Source: Dickeya oryzae (GTDB lineage: Bacteria; Pseudomonadota; Gammaproteobacteria; Enterobacterales; Enterobacteriaceae). From it: a stretch of 64,000 bases of DNA. The stretch spans positions 1 through 64,000 of the forward strand of contig NZ_ML762922.1 of NCBI RefSeq assembly GCF_009372235.1, written 5' to 3'. The notes under the pieces were generated by a model. The model ran no database searches and was not told where the DNA came from. It saw nothing but the letters and a program-made list of their open reading frames with translations. The position numbers and the translations under genes were made by a program. Positions within the stretch are counted from its first letter, which is position 1. Each line of letters begins with the position of its first letter. This document shows, one piece after another, positions 10,315 to 19,766 of this stretch.

Positions 10315-10797
10315 GGTGGAAAATCGTACCTGCATCACAGATGCTGGCTGTGTGGATTAAAAGAATATGTTGCTACTACAGCAAAACAGGAAAGAAGTCA
10401 CGTACCCGCCCCGCTATCTTTTTACAAATCCCCGCCAAAAATACAAAAAAACCAATAAATATTAATACATTAAAGGATGAGCATACTATTTTTCACCAAT
10501 AACGATAAATGAATACAATCTGATTATTGGACATCTCGTCACCATTCCCCAGGTTGAAACCAGTTGGCATACACAAACCACAACCGTAAAGTATTTTATA
10601 CACAACTCATTCTCTACGCTATCAACATCCCCTACTCGCTTTCAACATCACGGTTGAAGGGGGAGTTCAGGCGTTCAATCTGGCAGCAAAAAGCCATGAA
10701 TAGCCGTTCTCTATCTGAAATCATTAAAGGAAAAACAGGGAATTGCGTAATATTAGGGGTATTCATCTATCCAGCAGCAAATGGTACAGGTTCAATC
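10315..10797. other. AT-rich intergenic region between aroF and yfiL
   Basis: No gene is convincing here. An open frame continuous with yfiL runs from 10564, but it lacks a ribosome site and would bury the lipoprotein signal, so it is treated as non-coding. The stretch 10440-10520 is markedly A/T-rich and may hold the yfiL promoter. Confidence 0.4.
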
Positions 10798-11169
10798 ATG
10801 AGAAACGGTATGGTACTCGTGGGGTTATTGCTTCTTGTCGGCTGTCAGCCTCCACCATCAACGTCACCGACTAAAAACGGGCATAGCGCCTGGTATGAGG
10901 CTGGGTATAACGACGCCAGCAGTGGACTTATCGTCAAAGATGACGAAACACTGTCAGAATGGTTTGGTAACCCAGATGTTGATCGCCACGCTTATCTGGA
11001 TGGATATCAGGCTGGTCAGCGCGCATGGTGCAATAGCAGTAACATTGAGACCTGGGGACGAGCGGGAAAACCCTTTCCGCCCAGTTGTGATGGAGCCAAT
11101 GACGCTGAAACGTTAAAAAAAGTGTGGCAGCGTGCGGCAGATGCTCTCCCAAGCCATTCATCCCGCTAG
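10798..11169 (+). CDS. yfiL: DUF2799 lipoprotein YfiL
   Basis: A predicted lipoprotein of 123 residues: signal peptide MRNGMVLVGLLLLVGC with the lipidated cysteine at 16. The mature part carries the repeated GYxxG motifs (EAGYNDASSG, LDGYQAGQ) and paired cysteines typical of DUF2799. The E. coli orthologue yfiL also lies beside aroF. Its function is unknown. The yfiRNB diguanylate cyclase genes that follow yfiL in E. coli are absent here; rplS comes next in the opposite orientation. Confidence 0.75.
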   Translation: MRNGMVLVGLLLLVGCQPPPSTSPTKNGHSAWYEAGYNDASSGLIVKDDETLSEWFGNPDVDRHAYLDGYQAGQRAWCNSSNIETWGRAGKPFPPSCDGANDAETLKKVWQRAADALPSHSSR

Positions 11170-11239
11170 CGCTTTTATCATACAGACCGGCTGGAAACGC
11201 ACTGTACATACCATAAAGGTACACACACCATAAGGTATA

Positions 11240-11270
11240 AAAGAAAAAGGGGTGGCAGATGCCACCCCTT
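11240..11270 (-). terminator. Terminator of the rpsP-rimM-trmD-rplS operon
   Basis: Perfect 11-bp stem AAGGGGTGGCA/TGCCACCCCTT with a 2-nt gap, followed on the minus strand by T-rich sequence, 31 nt after the rplS stop. Confidence 0.92.
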
Positions 11271-11300
11271 ATCGCTTTCGGATGTTGCGAAAGCGGATGC

Positions 11301-11663
<363 letters not shown>

Positions 11664-11718
11664 CTAGGTAAACTGATATTTGGGTTCGCCCGGCACTGCC
11701 GCAACGTCCCCCTAATAC

Positions 11719-12468
11719 TCATTGTTGTTCAGACTGATATTCCTGTTGAAACTCAGTCAACAACGTTGCTTGCTCGTCAGTCAGAGCTAGGCTTTTCAGA
11801 AGTTCAGGTCTTCTAAGCCAGGTTCGGCCCAGCGACTGCTTCAAACGCCAGCGGCGTATTTCAGCATGATTGCCCGACAGCAACACCGCCGGTACATCCA
11901 TACCTTCCAACACTTCAGGACGGGTATAATGGGGACAATCCAGCAATCCATCAGCGAAAGAATCTTCTTGTGCTGATGCCTCATGACCCAGAACGCCGGG
12001 AATAAACCTGGCGACCGAATCAATCAGCGTCATTGCTGGCAGTTCGCCACCACTGAGAACGTAGTCACCGATTGACCATTCTTCGTCAATTTCGGTTTGA
12101 ATGACTCGCTCATCAATGCCCTCGTACCTTCCACAAACCAGGATTATCTTCCGGTGTGCGGCGAGTTGACGTACGCCTTGCTGATCCAGTTTGCGACCCT
12201 GCGGTGACAGATAAATCACCCGGGCTCCTTCGCCTGCCGCTGCTTTCGCTGCATGAATGGCATCCCGCAAAGGTTGCACCATCATCAACATACCGGGGCC
12301 GCCGCCATAAGGGCGATCGTCCACAGTACGGTGTCGATCGTAAGTGAAGTCTCGAGGACTCCAGTACTGTACGCTCAGCAGGCCATTTTTAACTGCCCGG
12401 CCAGTGACTCCATAATCAGTAATGGCGCGGAACATCTCAGGAAACAGGCTAATCACCCCAATCCACAT
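11719..12468 (-). CDS. trmD: tRNA (guanine37-N1)-methyltransferase TrmD
   Basis: TrmD methylates G37 next to the anticodon of a tRNA subset, which prevents +1 frameshifting. It is a SPOUT-fold enzyme; the knot-forming blocks [13 protein letters not shown] and [14 protein letters not shown] are present. The [13 protein letters not shown] start at 12468 gives 249 residues and leaves 38 nt to the rimM stop. A frame extending to a TTG at 12510 would overlap the rimM stop and is unlikely. Confidence 0.97.
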   Translation of the reverse strand: MWIGVISLFPEMFRAITDYGVTGRAVKNGLLSVQYWSPRDFTYDRHRTVDDRPYGGGPGMLMMVQPLRDAIHAAKAAAGEGARVIYLSPQGRKLDQQGVRQLAAHRKIILVCGRYEGIDERVIQTEIDEEWSIGDYVLSGGELPAMTLIDSVARFIPGVLGHEASAQEDSFADGLLDCPHYTRPEVLEGMDVPAVLLSGNHAEIRRWRLKQSLGRTWLRRPELLKSLALTDEQATLLTEFQQEYQSEQQ

Positions 12469-12506
12469 AGTACCGTTCCACTCATTGACTGCAGACTCTA
12501 TAGAGT

Positions 12507-13055
12507 TCAAAAACCAGGATCCCAGTCTACTTCAATACGATGCGTAGACAGGTCAACATGCTTGATAACCTGTTCAGTCAGAAACGGAATCAACCGTTCC
12601 TTAACCCCGTAAGCATCTTTCAGGTTGGCTCTCACGACCAAAACGTCATTAGAACCGGTTTCCATCATATCGATGACTTTTCCCAGTTCGTAGCCACCTA
12701 CGGTGACAACGTCGCAACCAATAAGATCCTTCCAGTAATAATCACCTTCATCCAGGTCAGGCAATTGAGCCGAATCCACGACAATTTCGCAATTGGTCAA
12801 TAAATTCGCCGCTTCCCGATCGTCAATATCTTTAATCTTGATGACCAGGTCCTGATTATGGTGCCGCCAGCTCTCGATCTCGATCGGTTGCCACAGCCCT
12901 TTATTCCGGATAAACCAAGGTTGATAATCAAAAATGCTTTCGGCGTCTTCGGTGGATGAAAACACTCTGAGCCAACCTTTAATGCCGTACGTCGACCCCA
13001 ATTTTCCCAACACAACCGGGTTGACCGGGGCTTTCGGGCTGAGTTGCTTGCTCAT
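12507..13055 (-). CDS. rimM: Ribosome maturation factor RimM
   Basis: RimM helps assemble the 30S head through binding S19. It has an N-terminal RimM domain (about 15-95) and a PRC-barrel domain (about 100-180, with [12 protein letters not shown]). The ATG at 13055, preceded by GGTGGT, gives 182 residues, the E. coli length. It is the second gene of the rpsP operon. Confidence 0.97.
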   Translation of the reverse strand: MSKQLSPKAPVNPVVLGKLGSTYGIKGWLRVFSSTEDAESIFDYQPWFIRNKGLWQPIEIESWRHHNQDLVIKIKDIDDREAANLLTNCEIVVDSAQLPDLDEGDYYWKDLIGCDVVTVGGYELGKVIDMMETGSNDVLVVRANLKDAYGVKERLIPFLTEQVIKHVDLSTHRIEVDWDPGF

Positions 13056-13073
13056 TACCACCACCGCAACAGA

Positions 13074-13322
13074 TTATGCTGCTTTTTTCGCGTCTTTGAT
13101 CAGCGCGGAAACGCGATCAGAAACGGTAGCGCCCTGGCCAACCCAGTGCTCGATACGGTCAAGGTCCAGACGCAGAGCTTCTGCTTTACCGGTAGCGATC
13201 GGGTTGAAGAAACCTACGCGCTCAATGAAACGACCGTCGCGCGCATTGCGGCTATCGGTCACAACGACTTGATAGAACGGGCGTTTTTTAGCGCCGCCAC
13301 GTGCCAAACGAATTGTTACCAT
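13074..13322 (-). CDS. rpsP: 30S ribosomal protein S16
   Basis: S16 stabilises the body of the 30S subunit. The start [18 protein letters not shown] at 13322, preceded by GAGG, gives 82 residues as in E. coli. The in-frame extension to 13382 runs through the 5' untranslated hairpin and is rejected. First gene of the operon. Confidence 0.98.
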   Translation of the reverse strand: MVTIRLARGGAKKRPFYQVVVTDSRNARDGRFIERVGFFNPIATGKAEALRLDLDRIEHWVGQGATVSDRVSALIKDAKKAA

Positions 13323-13350
13323 AACATCCTCTTTAGTTAATAAAACAACC

Positions 13351-13374
13351 GGGCCCCATCGAGGAACGGGGCCC
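13351..13374 (-). promoter_or_regulatory. GC-rich hairpin in the rpsP 5' untranslated region
   Basis: GGGCCCC at 13351-13357 pairs with GGGGCCC at 13368-13374, about 29 nt upstream of the rpsP start. On the minus strand it is followed by the loosely T-rich GGTTGTTTTATT, so it could be a weak terminator or attenuator, or an RNA-stability element. Structure seen; role inferred. Confidence 0.5.
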
Positions 13375-13480
13375 AGTGTCATATAAAAAGCCCGAAGATT
13401 TTACTCATTTTGGTGCAAAAAGCAATCTAAAACCATGCGCTCACACCACCGACTTTTCTTTCGGGGTCATTCATTACGTC

Positions 13481-14842
13481 TTAGCGGCCCGGAAAACCTG
13501 GCGGCATCATTCCTTTCATGCCACGCATCATCTTGGCCAGACCGCCGTTCTTCATCTTTTTCATCATGCGTTGCATATCGTCAAACTGTTTCAGCAACCG
13601 GTTAACGTCCTGCACCTGCATACCAGACCCCATTGCAATGCGGCGCTTGCGCGACCCTTTGATGATTTCTGGTTTAGCGCGCTCCTGTAGCGTCATGGAG
13701 TTGATGATAGCCTCCATACGCACCAGCACTTTGTCATCCATCTGCGATTTAACGTTATCTGGAATCTGCCCCATGCCCGGCAACTTGCTCATCATGCTGG
13801 CCATGCCACCCATGTTGCGCATCTGCTTGAGTTGATCCAGAAAATCGGTCAGGTCAAAGCCATCGCCCTTTTTCAGTTTCTTGGCCAGCTTTTCTGCCTG
13901 AGAGCGATCAACCTTGCTTTCTAGCTCCTCGATCAACGAGAGTACGTCGCCCATCCCCAGAATACGGGAGGCGATACGATCGGGGTAAAAAGGCTCCAGT
14001 GCGTCGGTCTTCTCGCCCACACCTAAGAACTTGATAGGCTTGCCAGTGATATGACGGATGGAGAGCGCCGCACCGCCGCGAGCATCACCATCGATCTTGG
14101 TCAAAATCACCCCAGTCAACGGCAACGCTTCATTAAAGGCTTTCGCGGTATTCGCAGCATCCTGCCCCGTCATCGCGTCAACAACGAATAGCGTTTCTAC
14201 CGGGTTGATCGACGCGTGCACCTGCTTGATTTCGTCCATCATCGCGTCATCGACATGCAGACGACCGGCGGTATCCACTAACAGCACATCATAGAACTTC
14301 AGTTTGGCATGCTGTAGGGCATGATTAACGATATCAACGGGTTTTTCATTCGCATCAGAAGGAAAGAAATCAACACCAACAGTCTGTGCCAATGTTTCCA
14401 ACTGTTTGATAGCTGCCGGGCGATATACGTCCGCCGAGACAACCAGAACTTTCTTTTTCTGCTTTTCACGCAGGAATTTACCCAGTTTAGCAACACTGGT
14501 GGTTTTACCTGCCCCTTGCAGACCAGCCATTAACACGACAGCCGGTGGTTGGGCCGCCAAATTGAGCGCCTGGTTGACTTCGCCCATGGCCGCCACCAGC
14601 TCGTTTTGCACAATTTTGACGAACTCTTGACCCGGCGTCAGGCTCTTATTGACCTCATGGCCCACTGCTTGTTCTTTGACACGGTTAATGAAGTCACGCA
14701 CCACTGGCAGCGCCACATCCGCTTCCAGCAAAGCCATACGGACTTCACGCAACGTATCCTTGATATTGTCTTCCGTCAGCCGCCCACGGCCGCTGATATT
14801 GCGCAGAGTGCGCGATAGTCGATCGGTTAAATTTTCAAACAT
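13481..14842 (-). CDS. ffh: Signal recognition particle protein Ffh
   Basis: Ffh is the SRP54-type GTPase that binds 4.5S RNA and targets nascent inner-membrane proteins to FtsY and SecYEG. The N domain (about 1-85), G domain with GLQGAGKTT (about 106-114), DTAGR and TKIDGDARGG, and the methionine-rich M domain (from about 328, ending MKGMMPPGFPGR) are all seen. The length is 453, as in E. coli. It is divergent from ypjD. Confidence 0.98.
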   Translation of the reverse strand: MFENLTDRLSRTLRNISGRGRLTEDNIKDTLREVRMALLEADVALPVVRDFINRVKEQAVGHEVNKSLTPGQEFVKIVQNELVAAMGEVNQALNLAAQPPAVVLMAGLQGAGKTTSVAKLGKFLREKQKKKVLVVSADVYRPAAIKQLETLAQTVGVDFFPSDANEKPVDIVNHALQHAKLKFYDVLLVDTAGRLHVDDAMMDEIKQVHASINPVETLFVVDAMTGQDAANTAKAFNEALPLTGVILTKIDGDARGGAALSIRHITGKPIKFLGVGEKTDALEPFYPDRIASRILGMGDVLSLIEELESKVDRSQAEKLAKKLKKGDGFDLTDFLDQLKQMRNMGGMASMMSKLPGMGQIPDNVKSQMDDKVLVRMEAIINSMTLQERAKPEIIKGSRKRRIAMGSGMQVQDVNRLLKQFDDMQRMMKKMKNGGLAKMMRGMKGMMPPGFPGR

Positions 14843-15014
14843 ATCTCATGCTCAATGTGAAACTGGCCGCTACCGCGACGCGAATGGCGATAAGTATAAC
14901 ACGAAAGCCAGACCAATCTGCGTGCAACGGCACGGATAACTGGTTGGTGGCGGTGCCGACTACGGCTATACTGACCTTTCATTTTACTTAGTTGATAGCG
15001 AATAACCCATTGCT

Positions 15015-15809
15015 ATGTCTGTCTTCGCCATTGTAGCTTTAGCGACCTATTTCCTCAGTCTGGGATTGATTATTCCGAGCCTGGTGCGGAAAAACGGAGC
15101 CTACCGCCGTCTGGCCGTCATCTCCGCCACGATCGCCCTGATCTGCCATGCAGTGGCCTTGTATCAGCGTATTTTCAACGTACAGGTTGGGCAAAACCTG
15201 AGCCTGCTCAATATGGGCTCACTAATAAGCCTGATTATCTGCACCGTGATGACTATCGTAGCGTCACGTAATCGCGGCTGGTTTTTGTTACCCATCGTCT
15301 ACACCTTTGCCTTCATCAATCTGGCCTTTGCCAGTTTCATGCCTGGTGAATTTATTACCCATCTCGAAGCACAACCAGGCCTGATGGTACATATCGGTCT
15401 GGCGCTGTTTGCGTATGCCACGCTGATGATTGCCGCATTGTATGCATTACAACTGGCACTGCTGGACTATATGCTGAAAACCAAGAGGCTGGGATTTACC
15501 ACTGATATGCCACCGTTGCTGGGTATCGAGCGAAAAATGTTCCACATTACCCAGATCGGCGTCATTCTGTTGACGCTCACGTTGTGTACCGGGCTTATCT
15601 ACATGAATGATCTGCTCAGCAATAAAGAGAACCTGCATAAAGCGCTGTTCTCCTTGCTGGCATGGTTTATCTATATTCTGCTGCTTTGGGGTCACTACCA
15701 CGAAGGTTGGCGCGGACGCAGGGTTGTGTGGTTCAATCTTATTGGCGCATTACTCCTGACTCTTTCCTACTTTGGCAGCCGGGTCATCCAGAACTTTCTG
15801 GCACACTGA
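15015..15809 (+). CDS. ypjD: Inner membrane protein YpjD (CcsA/cytochrome c assembly family)
   Basis: The 264-residue protein is almost entirely hydrophobic, with about eight predicted membrane segments, and matches E. coli YpjD in length and position beside ffh. It belongs to the cytochrome c assembly (CcsA/CcmF-like) superfamily; YpjD homologues have also been named CorE and tied to divalent metal handling. The conserved tail WGHYHEGWRGRRVVW carries the family histidine and WRG context. In E. coli the next genes are yfjD (corB) and grpE, which are missing here. Confidence 0.9.
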   Translation: MSVFAIVALATYFLSLGLIIPSLVRKNGAYRRLAVISATIALICHAVALYQRIFNVQVGQNLSLLNMGSLISLIICTVMTIVASRNRGWFLLPIVYTFAFINLAFASFMPGEFITHLEAQPGLMVHIGLALFAYATLMIAALYALQLALLDYMLKTKRLGFTTDMPPLLGIERKMFHITQIGVILLTLTLCTGLIYMNDLLSNKENLHKALFSLLAWFIYILLLWGHYHEGWRGRRVVWFNLIGALLLTLSYFGSRVIQNFLAH

Positions 15810-15922
15810 CGCTCGTGACCTGCTGAAGGCGGTGGGCAGACGGGGGTAAAAAAGTAACCTGGCCTGATGCCGATTCAGTTAAGACAAAAACGATCGGTTA
15901 AGCGATTCGGCAGTTCTGTATG

Positions 15923-15955
15923 AATCCGTAATCTCTCAGGGATTACGGATTTTTT
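15923..15955 (+). terminator. Rho-independent terminator downstream of ypjD
   Basis: Perfect 11-bp stem AATCCGTAATC/GATTACGGATT with a 7-nt loop and six T residues. It lies 114 nt after the ypjD stop and immediately before the transposase remnant. Confidence 0.92.
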
Positions 15956-16165
15956 ATGCTTCTCAGTCAAAATTGGGCACGTTCCATCAATTTACTAATC
16001 AGGAGTTCGCAGCCCTTCAGACCTTCTTTGATAAAAGTTTTTACTCCCCCATACTGCTACATACTTGGCTGTCGACAGGAACGGAAAGACACTGGTGGAA
16101 TTACCGTTATCATATCCACAGGCGAAAAGAAAATGACAGCGCACACCGGATACCCTGACGGCCAA

Positions 16166-16392
16166 AGCTGGCATATACACTGGGAAAATATCAACACACT
16201 TTTGAGTTATTCGCCCGACATCCGTAGGGCTATCTACACGACGAATGTGATTGAATCGCTGAACAGTGTCATCCGCCAGGCAATAAATAAACGCAACATG
16301 TCCTCAACGAACCACTCAGTACAAAAGTGATCTATCTGGCGATGAGCTATTTTATTATCGAGTTCAGTGAACGCCTAAACGGTGACCTTTAA
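16166..16392 (+). pseudogene. Remnant of an IS256-family transposase C-terminus
   Basis: The translation WENINTLLSYSPDIRRAIY followed by TTNVIESLNSVIRQAINKR is the conserved C-terminal block of IS256/mutator-type transposases. The frame closes at 16328, but the continuing transposase end VIYLAM...FIIEFSERLNGDL is read from 16327 in another frame up to TAA 16390-16392, so a frameshift is present, and the segment between looks shortened. Nothing upstream (15956-16165) is recognisable as the catalytic DDE domain, and no terminal inverted repeats were found. The sequence 16393-16549 shows no gene. Dead mobile-element debris. Confidence 0.8.
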
Positions 16393-16549
16393 TACAGTGG
16401 CAGCTGTGCAGAATATTTGCAGGGTCTAATACATCAGGAGCTTTAAAAAAAGCGGCCGCAATATTATCCGTTGCAGCCTCCGTTAAAAGCTTAACTAACA
16501 AGCATTAGGCCTGATAGCCCCGTTTTCACAACCTGAATACAGACAGCCA

Positions 16550-17002
16550 TTACGCCGTCAACATCGCCGCCCAGGACTCTACCCATGGGCAGGAAACTAC
16601 TTCCGGCTCCGGATGCTCAGCCGCGTCAATCTCCAGCAACTCGCCAACACGTTTTGCCCCCATCTCCTGTAACAGTGCCTCAAACTGATGCCCACCACCA
16701 CAGAAGGTATCGTAGCTGCTATCGCCCAATGCGATCAGCCCATAATGCAGGTCTGGCTGATACCCCACTTTTTCGCGCAACGCCTCGTACAACGGCAGGA
16801 TAGACTCAGGTAAGTCCCCTTGTCCGGTGGTAGAGGTCACAACCAGTACCGTTTGCTGACTGTAAGCCAGCCAGTCATCCACTGAAGCATCCTCGAAAAT
16901 TTTCACCTCATGTCCATGAGCTTTGAGAATGCCTTCCGCTTCTTCCGCAACCAGCAACGCATTACCGTATACGGTACCAACAAAAATACCGACTTGCGCC
17001 AT
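16550..17002 (-). CDS. yqcA: Flavodoxin YqcA
   Basis: A 150-residue flavodoxin-like FMN protein of the MioC/YqcA type, acting as a low-potential electron carrier in the cytosol. The phosphate-binding loop is at about 9-15 (GTVYGNA); the isoalloxazine-contacting loops are [12 protein letters not shown] and [14 protein letters not shown]. coli YqcA has 149 residues. It is the third gene of yqcC-truC-yqcA, 18 nt after truC. The physiological partner is unknown. Confidence 0.93.
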   Translation of the reverse strand: MAQVGIFVGTVYGNALLVAEEAEGILKAHGHEVKIFEDASVDDWLAYSQQTVLVVTSTTGQGDLPESILPLYEALREKVGYQPDLHYGLIALGDSSYDTFCGGGHQFEALLQEMGAKRVGELLEIDAAEHPEPEVVSCPWVESWAAMLTA

Positions 17003-17020
17003 GACGCTGACTCCCCTTTT

Positions 17021-17806
17021 TTACGCTGACGTCAGGCTGCTATCCTGACCCGATGCCAACGGAAACTCAACCCTTTCAACATCAGGGAGATGGCCTTGCC
17101 AGCCAAACTGCGTCATTACACCTTGCCATGCCTCATCCCAGCGTGCAGTGATAACCAGCGGCGCGTTGGTAACCGGATGGATGAGCGATAACTGGCTGGC
17201 ATGCAGCATCAAGCGGGCACAGCCAAAGTGCGATGCCATGCCACGATTCTGACGCAGGTCGCCGTGGGTCGTATCCCCAATGATGGGATGACGCAAATGC
17301 GCCATATGTCGCCTCAGTTGATGCTTACGACCGGTTTTAGGCGTTAACTCCAGCAGGCTGTAACGAGCCGTATCGTAACGACCGATAGCCACAGGCAATT
17401 CAGCATGAGCCAGCACCCGATAATGGCTAACGGCAGGCTGTGGCGCTTTATCCAGGTCGGCGAACTTATCAGCGATGCGGTCCAGCTCCTCCGTCAAAGC
17501 ATAATCAATGACGCCATCTTCCATCACGTAGCCACGTACCACCGCGTGATACATTTTCTCCATCTGATGTTGCTCAAACTGCTGCGCCAGCAGGCGCGCT
17601 ACATCCGACGATAACGCCATTAACAACACACCGGAGGTTGGGCGATCGAGGCGGTGTACGGTAAACACATGCTGACCAATCTGGTCGCGCACCGTTTGCA
17701 TCACCACCACTTTTTCTTTGCGATCCAACCAGCTGCGATGCACCAGCCAACCTGATGGTTTATTTACCGCTATCAGATGCTCATCCTGATAAACAATCTC
17801 CAGCAT
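17021..17806 (-). CDS. truC: tRNA pseudouridine(65) synthase TruC
   Basis: TruC modifies U65 in tRNA-Ile1 and tRNA-Asp. It is a RluA-family enzyme without an S4 domain; the catalytic aspartate lies in HRLDRPTSG (about residue 54). The KTGRKHQLRRHMAHLRHPIIGD block is typical. Length 261 (260 in E. coli). It sits 2 nt after yqcC, so the two are translationally linked. Confidence 0.95.
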   Translation of the reverse strand: MLEIVYQDEHLIAVNKPSGWLVHRSWLDRKEKVVVMQTVRDQIGQHVFTVHRLDRPTSGVLLMALSSDVARLLAQQFEQHQMEKMYHAVVRGYVMEDGVIDYALTEELDRIADKFADLDKAPQPAVSHYRVLAHAELPVAIGRYDTARYSLLELTPKTGRKHQLRRHMAHLRHPIIGDTTHGDLRQNRGMASHFGCARLMLHASQLSLIHPVTNAPLVITARWDEAWQGVMTQFGWQGHLPDVERVEFPLASGQDSSLTSA

Positions 17807-17808
17807 CC

Positions 17809-18129
17809 TTATTCCTCAAACAAAGTGTCAAGCACACGCAGTTGCGTCAGCAATTCACCTACTTCCACCGAGTGGCCATCGAACGCCACCTCGAAATAAG
17901 GCAGAATCGCGAGCCGCGTTGGCAACAGTGCGTTACTATCGAGCAATGCGTGCATACGCGGTAAAAAAACCCACTGCAGCCACTGCTCCGCCGCCATCGT
18001 ATCGATACAGAACGGCTCCTGGCTGGCAAATGCGGTTTCGTCAGGCGCAGAAGACTGCCATAGCGGGCTCGCTTTCAGCGCACGCTCAATAGCAAACAGC
18101 GATTGTCGAATCTGAATCTCTACACTCAT
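17809..18129 (-). CDS. yqcC: DUF446 protein YqcC
   Basis: A 106-residue alpha-helical protein of unknown function (DUF446), matched to E. coli YqcC by WLQWVFLPRMHALLD and by its place upstream of truC. The ATG at 18129 (MSVEIQIRQ) is preferred over an in-frame start at 18177 because the added residues do not fit the family. Confidence 0.88.
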   Translation of the reverse strand: MSVEIQIRQSLFAIERALKASPLWQSSAPDETAFASQEPFCIDTMAAEQWLQWVFLPRMHALLDSNALLPTRLAILPYFEVAFDGHSVEVGELLTQLRVLDTLFEE

Positions 18130-18259
18130 GGGCCGGGGTCTCATCAGGCACAATAACAGGGCCGCAAAGCATAGCATCGTTACCGTATTCTGGCACTCCG
18201 ATCCCCGACATCAGCGCAACCACGGCAAGCGAGATAATAAAAAGCGATAAACCCCACAA

Positions 18260-18576
18260 CGAAAAGAGGGAACCGATTTCTCGGTTCCCTCTGGTTCGTT
18301 TGCAGCAATCCCGCTACCTTGTTGCTTCCCTGCTCGTCCTTGAAAACTTGTCCTTTATGGTCGTCCTAACCCACAATCCTTGCTGGCGATCCCTCTTTCA
18401 TCCGTGACGTTCGCTCCTTCACAATCATCCGTGATCCCATTCCTTTAGGCTCCTGCCCCACCGGCATTCCCAGGCCGGCTCTCATTCTCCTTCCTGGAGG
18501 TGTCCCTTATTTCATCCTGAAAAAAGAGTCTGGCTGTAACAACGGTTACGCGTCCTGCCCTCCTGGCATAGTCGAC
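18260..18576 (-). ncRNA. rsmB: RsmB/CsrB regulatory RNA
   Basis: This non-coding transcript sequesters the translational repressor RsmA (CsrA). On the minus strand it holds about twenty GGA motifs in 315 nt, many as AGGA/GGGA in hairpin loops, and ends in a perfect 11-bp terminator stem GAGGGAACCGA/TCGGTTCCCTC followed by TTTTC. Segments such as AGGACGCGTAA, GGACACCTCCAGGA and GAGCAGGGAAGCAACAA match E. coli CsrB. The location between yqcC and syd is also that of csrB. The 5' end is set at GTCGAC (18571-18576), as in E. coli CsrB; it may lie further upstream. In soft-rot bacteria this RNA relieves RsmA repression of exoenzymes and virulence genes. Confidence 0.92.
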
Positions 18577-18749
18577 ATAACCTGTTACCGTGTTACGAAA
18601 CTGAATAATAAGATGTATTAATTAAAGCGAATCAGCAAGCCACCCAAATGCCACAATAGCTATACAAAAAGTGCGGCTTGATGCCGAGCGCTATTAATTC
18701 ATTAATTAATAATACAAAAATCGAATGGACATCTTAGTTTAATATTAAA

Positions 18750-18790
18750 GATAAGAGATAGCTTACACATAATGTAAGAGATCTCTTACA
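18750..18790 (-). promoter_or_regulatory. GacA/UvrY binding boxes upstream of rsmB
   Basis: TGTAAGAGATCTCTTACA at 18773-18790 is a perfect match to the GacA upstream-activating sequence TGTAAG-N6-CTTACA, about 200 nt before the rsmB 5' end. A second degenerate copy, GATAAG-N6-CTTACA (18750-18767), lies 5 nt away. The distance agrees with UvrY-dependent csrB promoters. GacS/GacA control of rsmB is established in the group; the site is read directly. Confidence 0.9.
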
Positions 18791-18817
18791 CGCCGAAAAG
18801 CGAAACACGATTCAGTA

Positions 18818-19366
18818 TTATGGAATCAGTGGCAACAGCTTATACAAAAAATCAGTCAGATTGGATGACAACACCCGACGCTGGCGTGTACCAAATTCTT
18901 CCAGCACCACTTCACCACTCAGGTTACATAAAGAGATTAGCGACATTTCAGCATCCGTTGTCCCCAAAAATAACGTAGGTGACAATTTTAGTCGTTTTTG
19001 TGTCAAAAGGTGACCAATCAGATTCTCCTGCAAACGAATGACATCATCCTCGCTCCAGGCCTGAAGCAGCGTGCAATCCAGCGCCTCAAAGCGTGCCGTC
19101 ATGTCACCCGCGAATTGGCTGGTGTAAAATGCATGAATATCCGGGTGTAACTGAATCTCCAGTGCCTTCTCAACGCCATCCAATTGCACACGTGTGGCTG
19201 GCGTCTGTGGTAACCAGTGCACCTGGTTTTCCAATGTTGTGACAATACAGGGCGAAGCCACGCCGTACAGCTCATCGCTCGCTGGTGGGTGCCCGGTTTC
19301 TCGTTGCCATAGCTCGACATAATGCCGGGTGAACACGCTCAGCGCCTGTGATACCTGCTGCTCCAT
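18818..19366 (-). CDS. syd: SecY-interacting protein Syd
   Basis: Syd is a cytosolic protein that binds SecY and may check proper SecYEG assembly. The ATG at 19366, preceded by GAGAGG, gives 182 residues (181 in E. coli). Family blocks [21 protein letters not shown] and [16 protein letters not shown] are clear. The queF gene, next to syd in E. coli, is not present here; 400 nt separate syd from divergent ppnN. Confidence 0.93.
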   Translation of the reverse strand: MEQQVSQALSVFTRHYVELWQRETGHPPASDELYGVASPCIVTTLENQVHWLPQTPATRVQLDGVEKALEIQLHPDIHAFYTSQFAGDMTARFEALDCTLLQAWSEDDVIRLQENLIGHLLTQKRLKLSPTLFLGTTDAEMSLISLCNLSGEVVLEEFGTRQRRVLSSNLTDFLYKLLPLIP

Positions 19367-19600
19367 CTTGCCTCTCACTCTGTACCGGTTAACTGCTACT
19401 GACACGCATTTTATCCTGATTATGGTGTCCGACGTCGACAGAATACGCATCAAAGTGCGTAACGCTACGCAACTTTACTGTTGAAGCACGAGCACACCTT
19501 GGCAAAAGACTATGCGACACGTTAAGGTGAGGTATCAGAGAAACATACCACACAAACGCATTGAACCCGCGTTTGTATCCCGGTTATCTCGTATCGGCAT

Positions 19601-19660
19601 CGTATTGTATCTGCACGATATTGCATCACCCCGATATTGAATCAACCCGGTATTGTCTCA
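19601..19660. repeat. Four degenerate 15-bp tandem repeats
   Basis: Units near CGATATTGNATCANC occur at 19601-19615, 19616-19630, 19631-19645 and 19646-19660, in the 400-nt gap between syd and ppnN. The copies are diverged. The rest of the gap (19367-19600 and 19661-19766) shows no gene and presumably holds the two divergent promoters. Confidence 0.6.
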
Positions 19661-19766
19661 ATACATAAGCCTGATAACTGTATGGTTTATGAGTGTATGG
19701 ATTTATCAATGAACGACAACAATGTCTTGAACAACTGTAGCCGCACACTGCGTTTCAGGGAGTAGT

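Noticed and set aside
10564..10797. N-terminal extension of yfiL by 78 residues
   Set aside because: It would place the lipoprotein signal inside the protein; there is no ribosome site at 10564.
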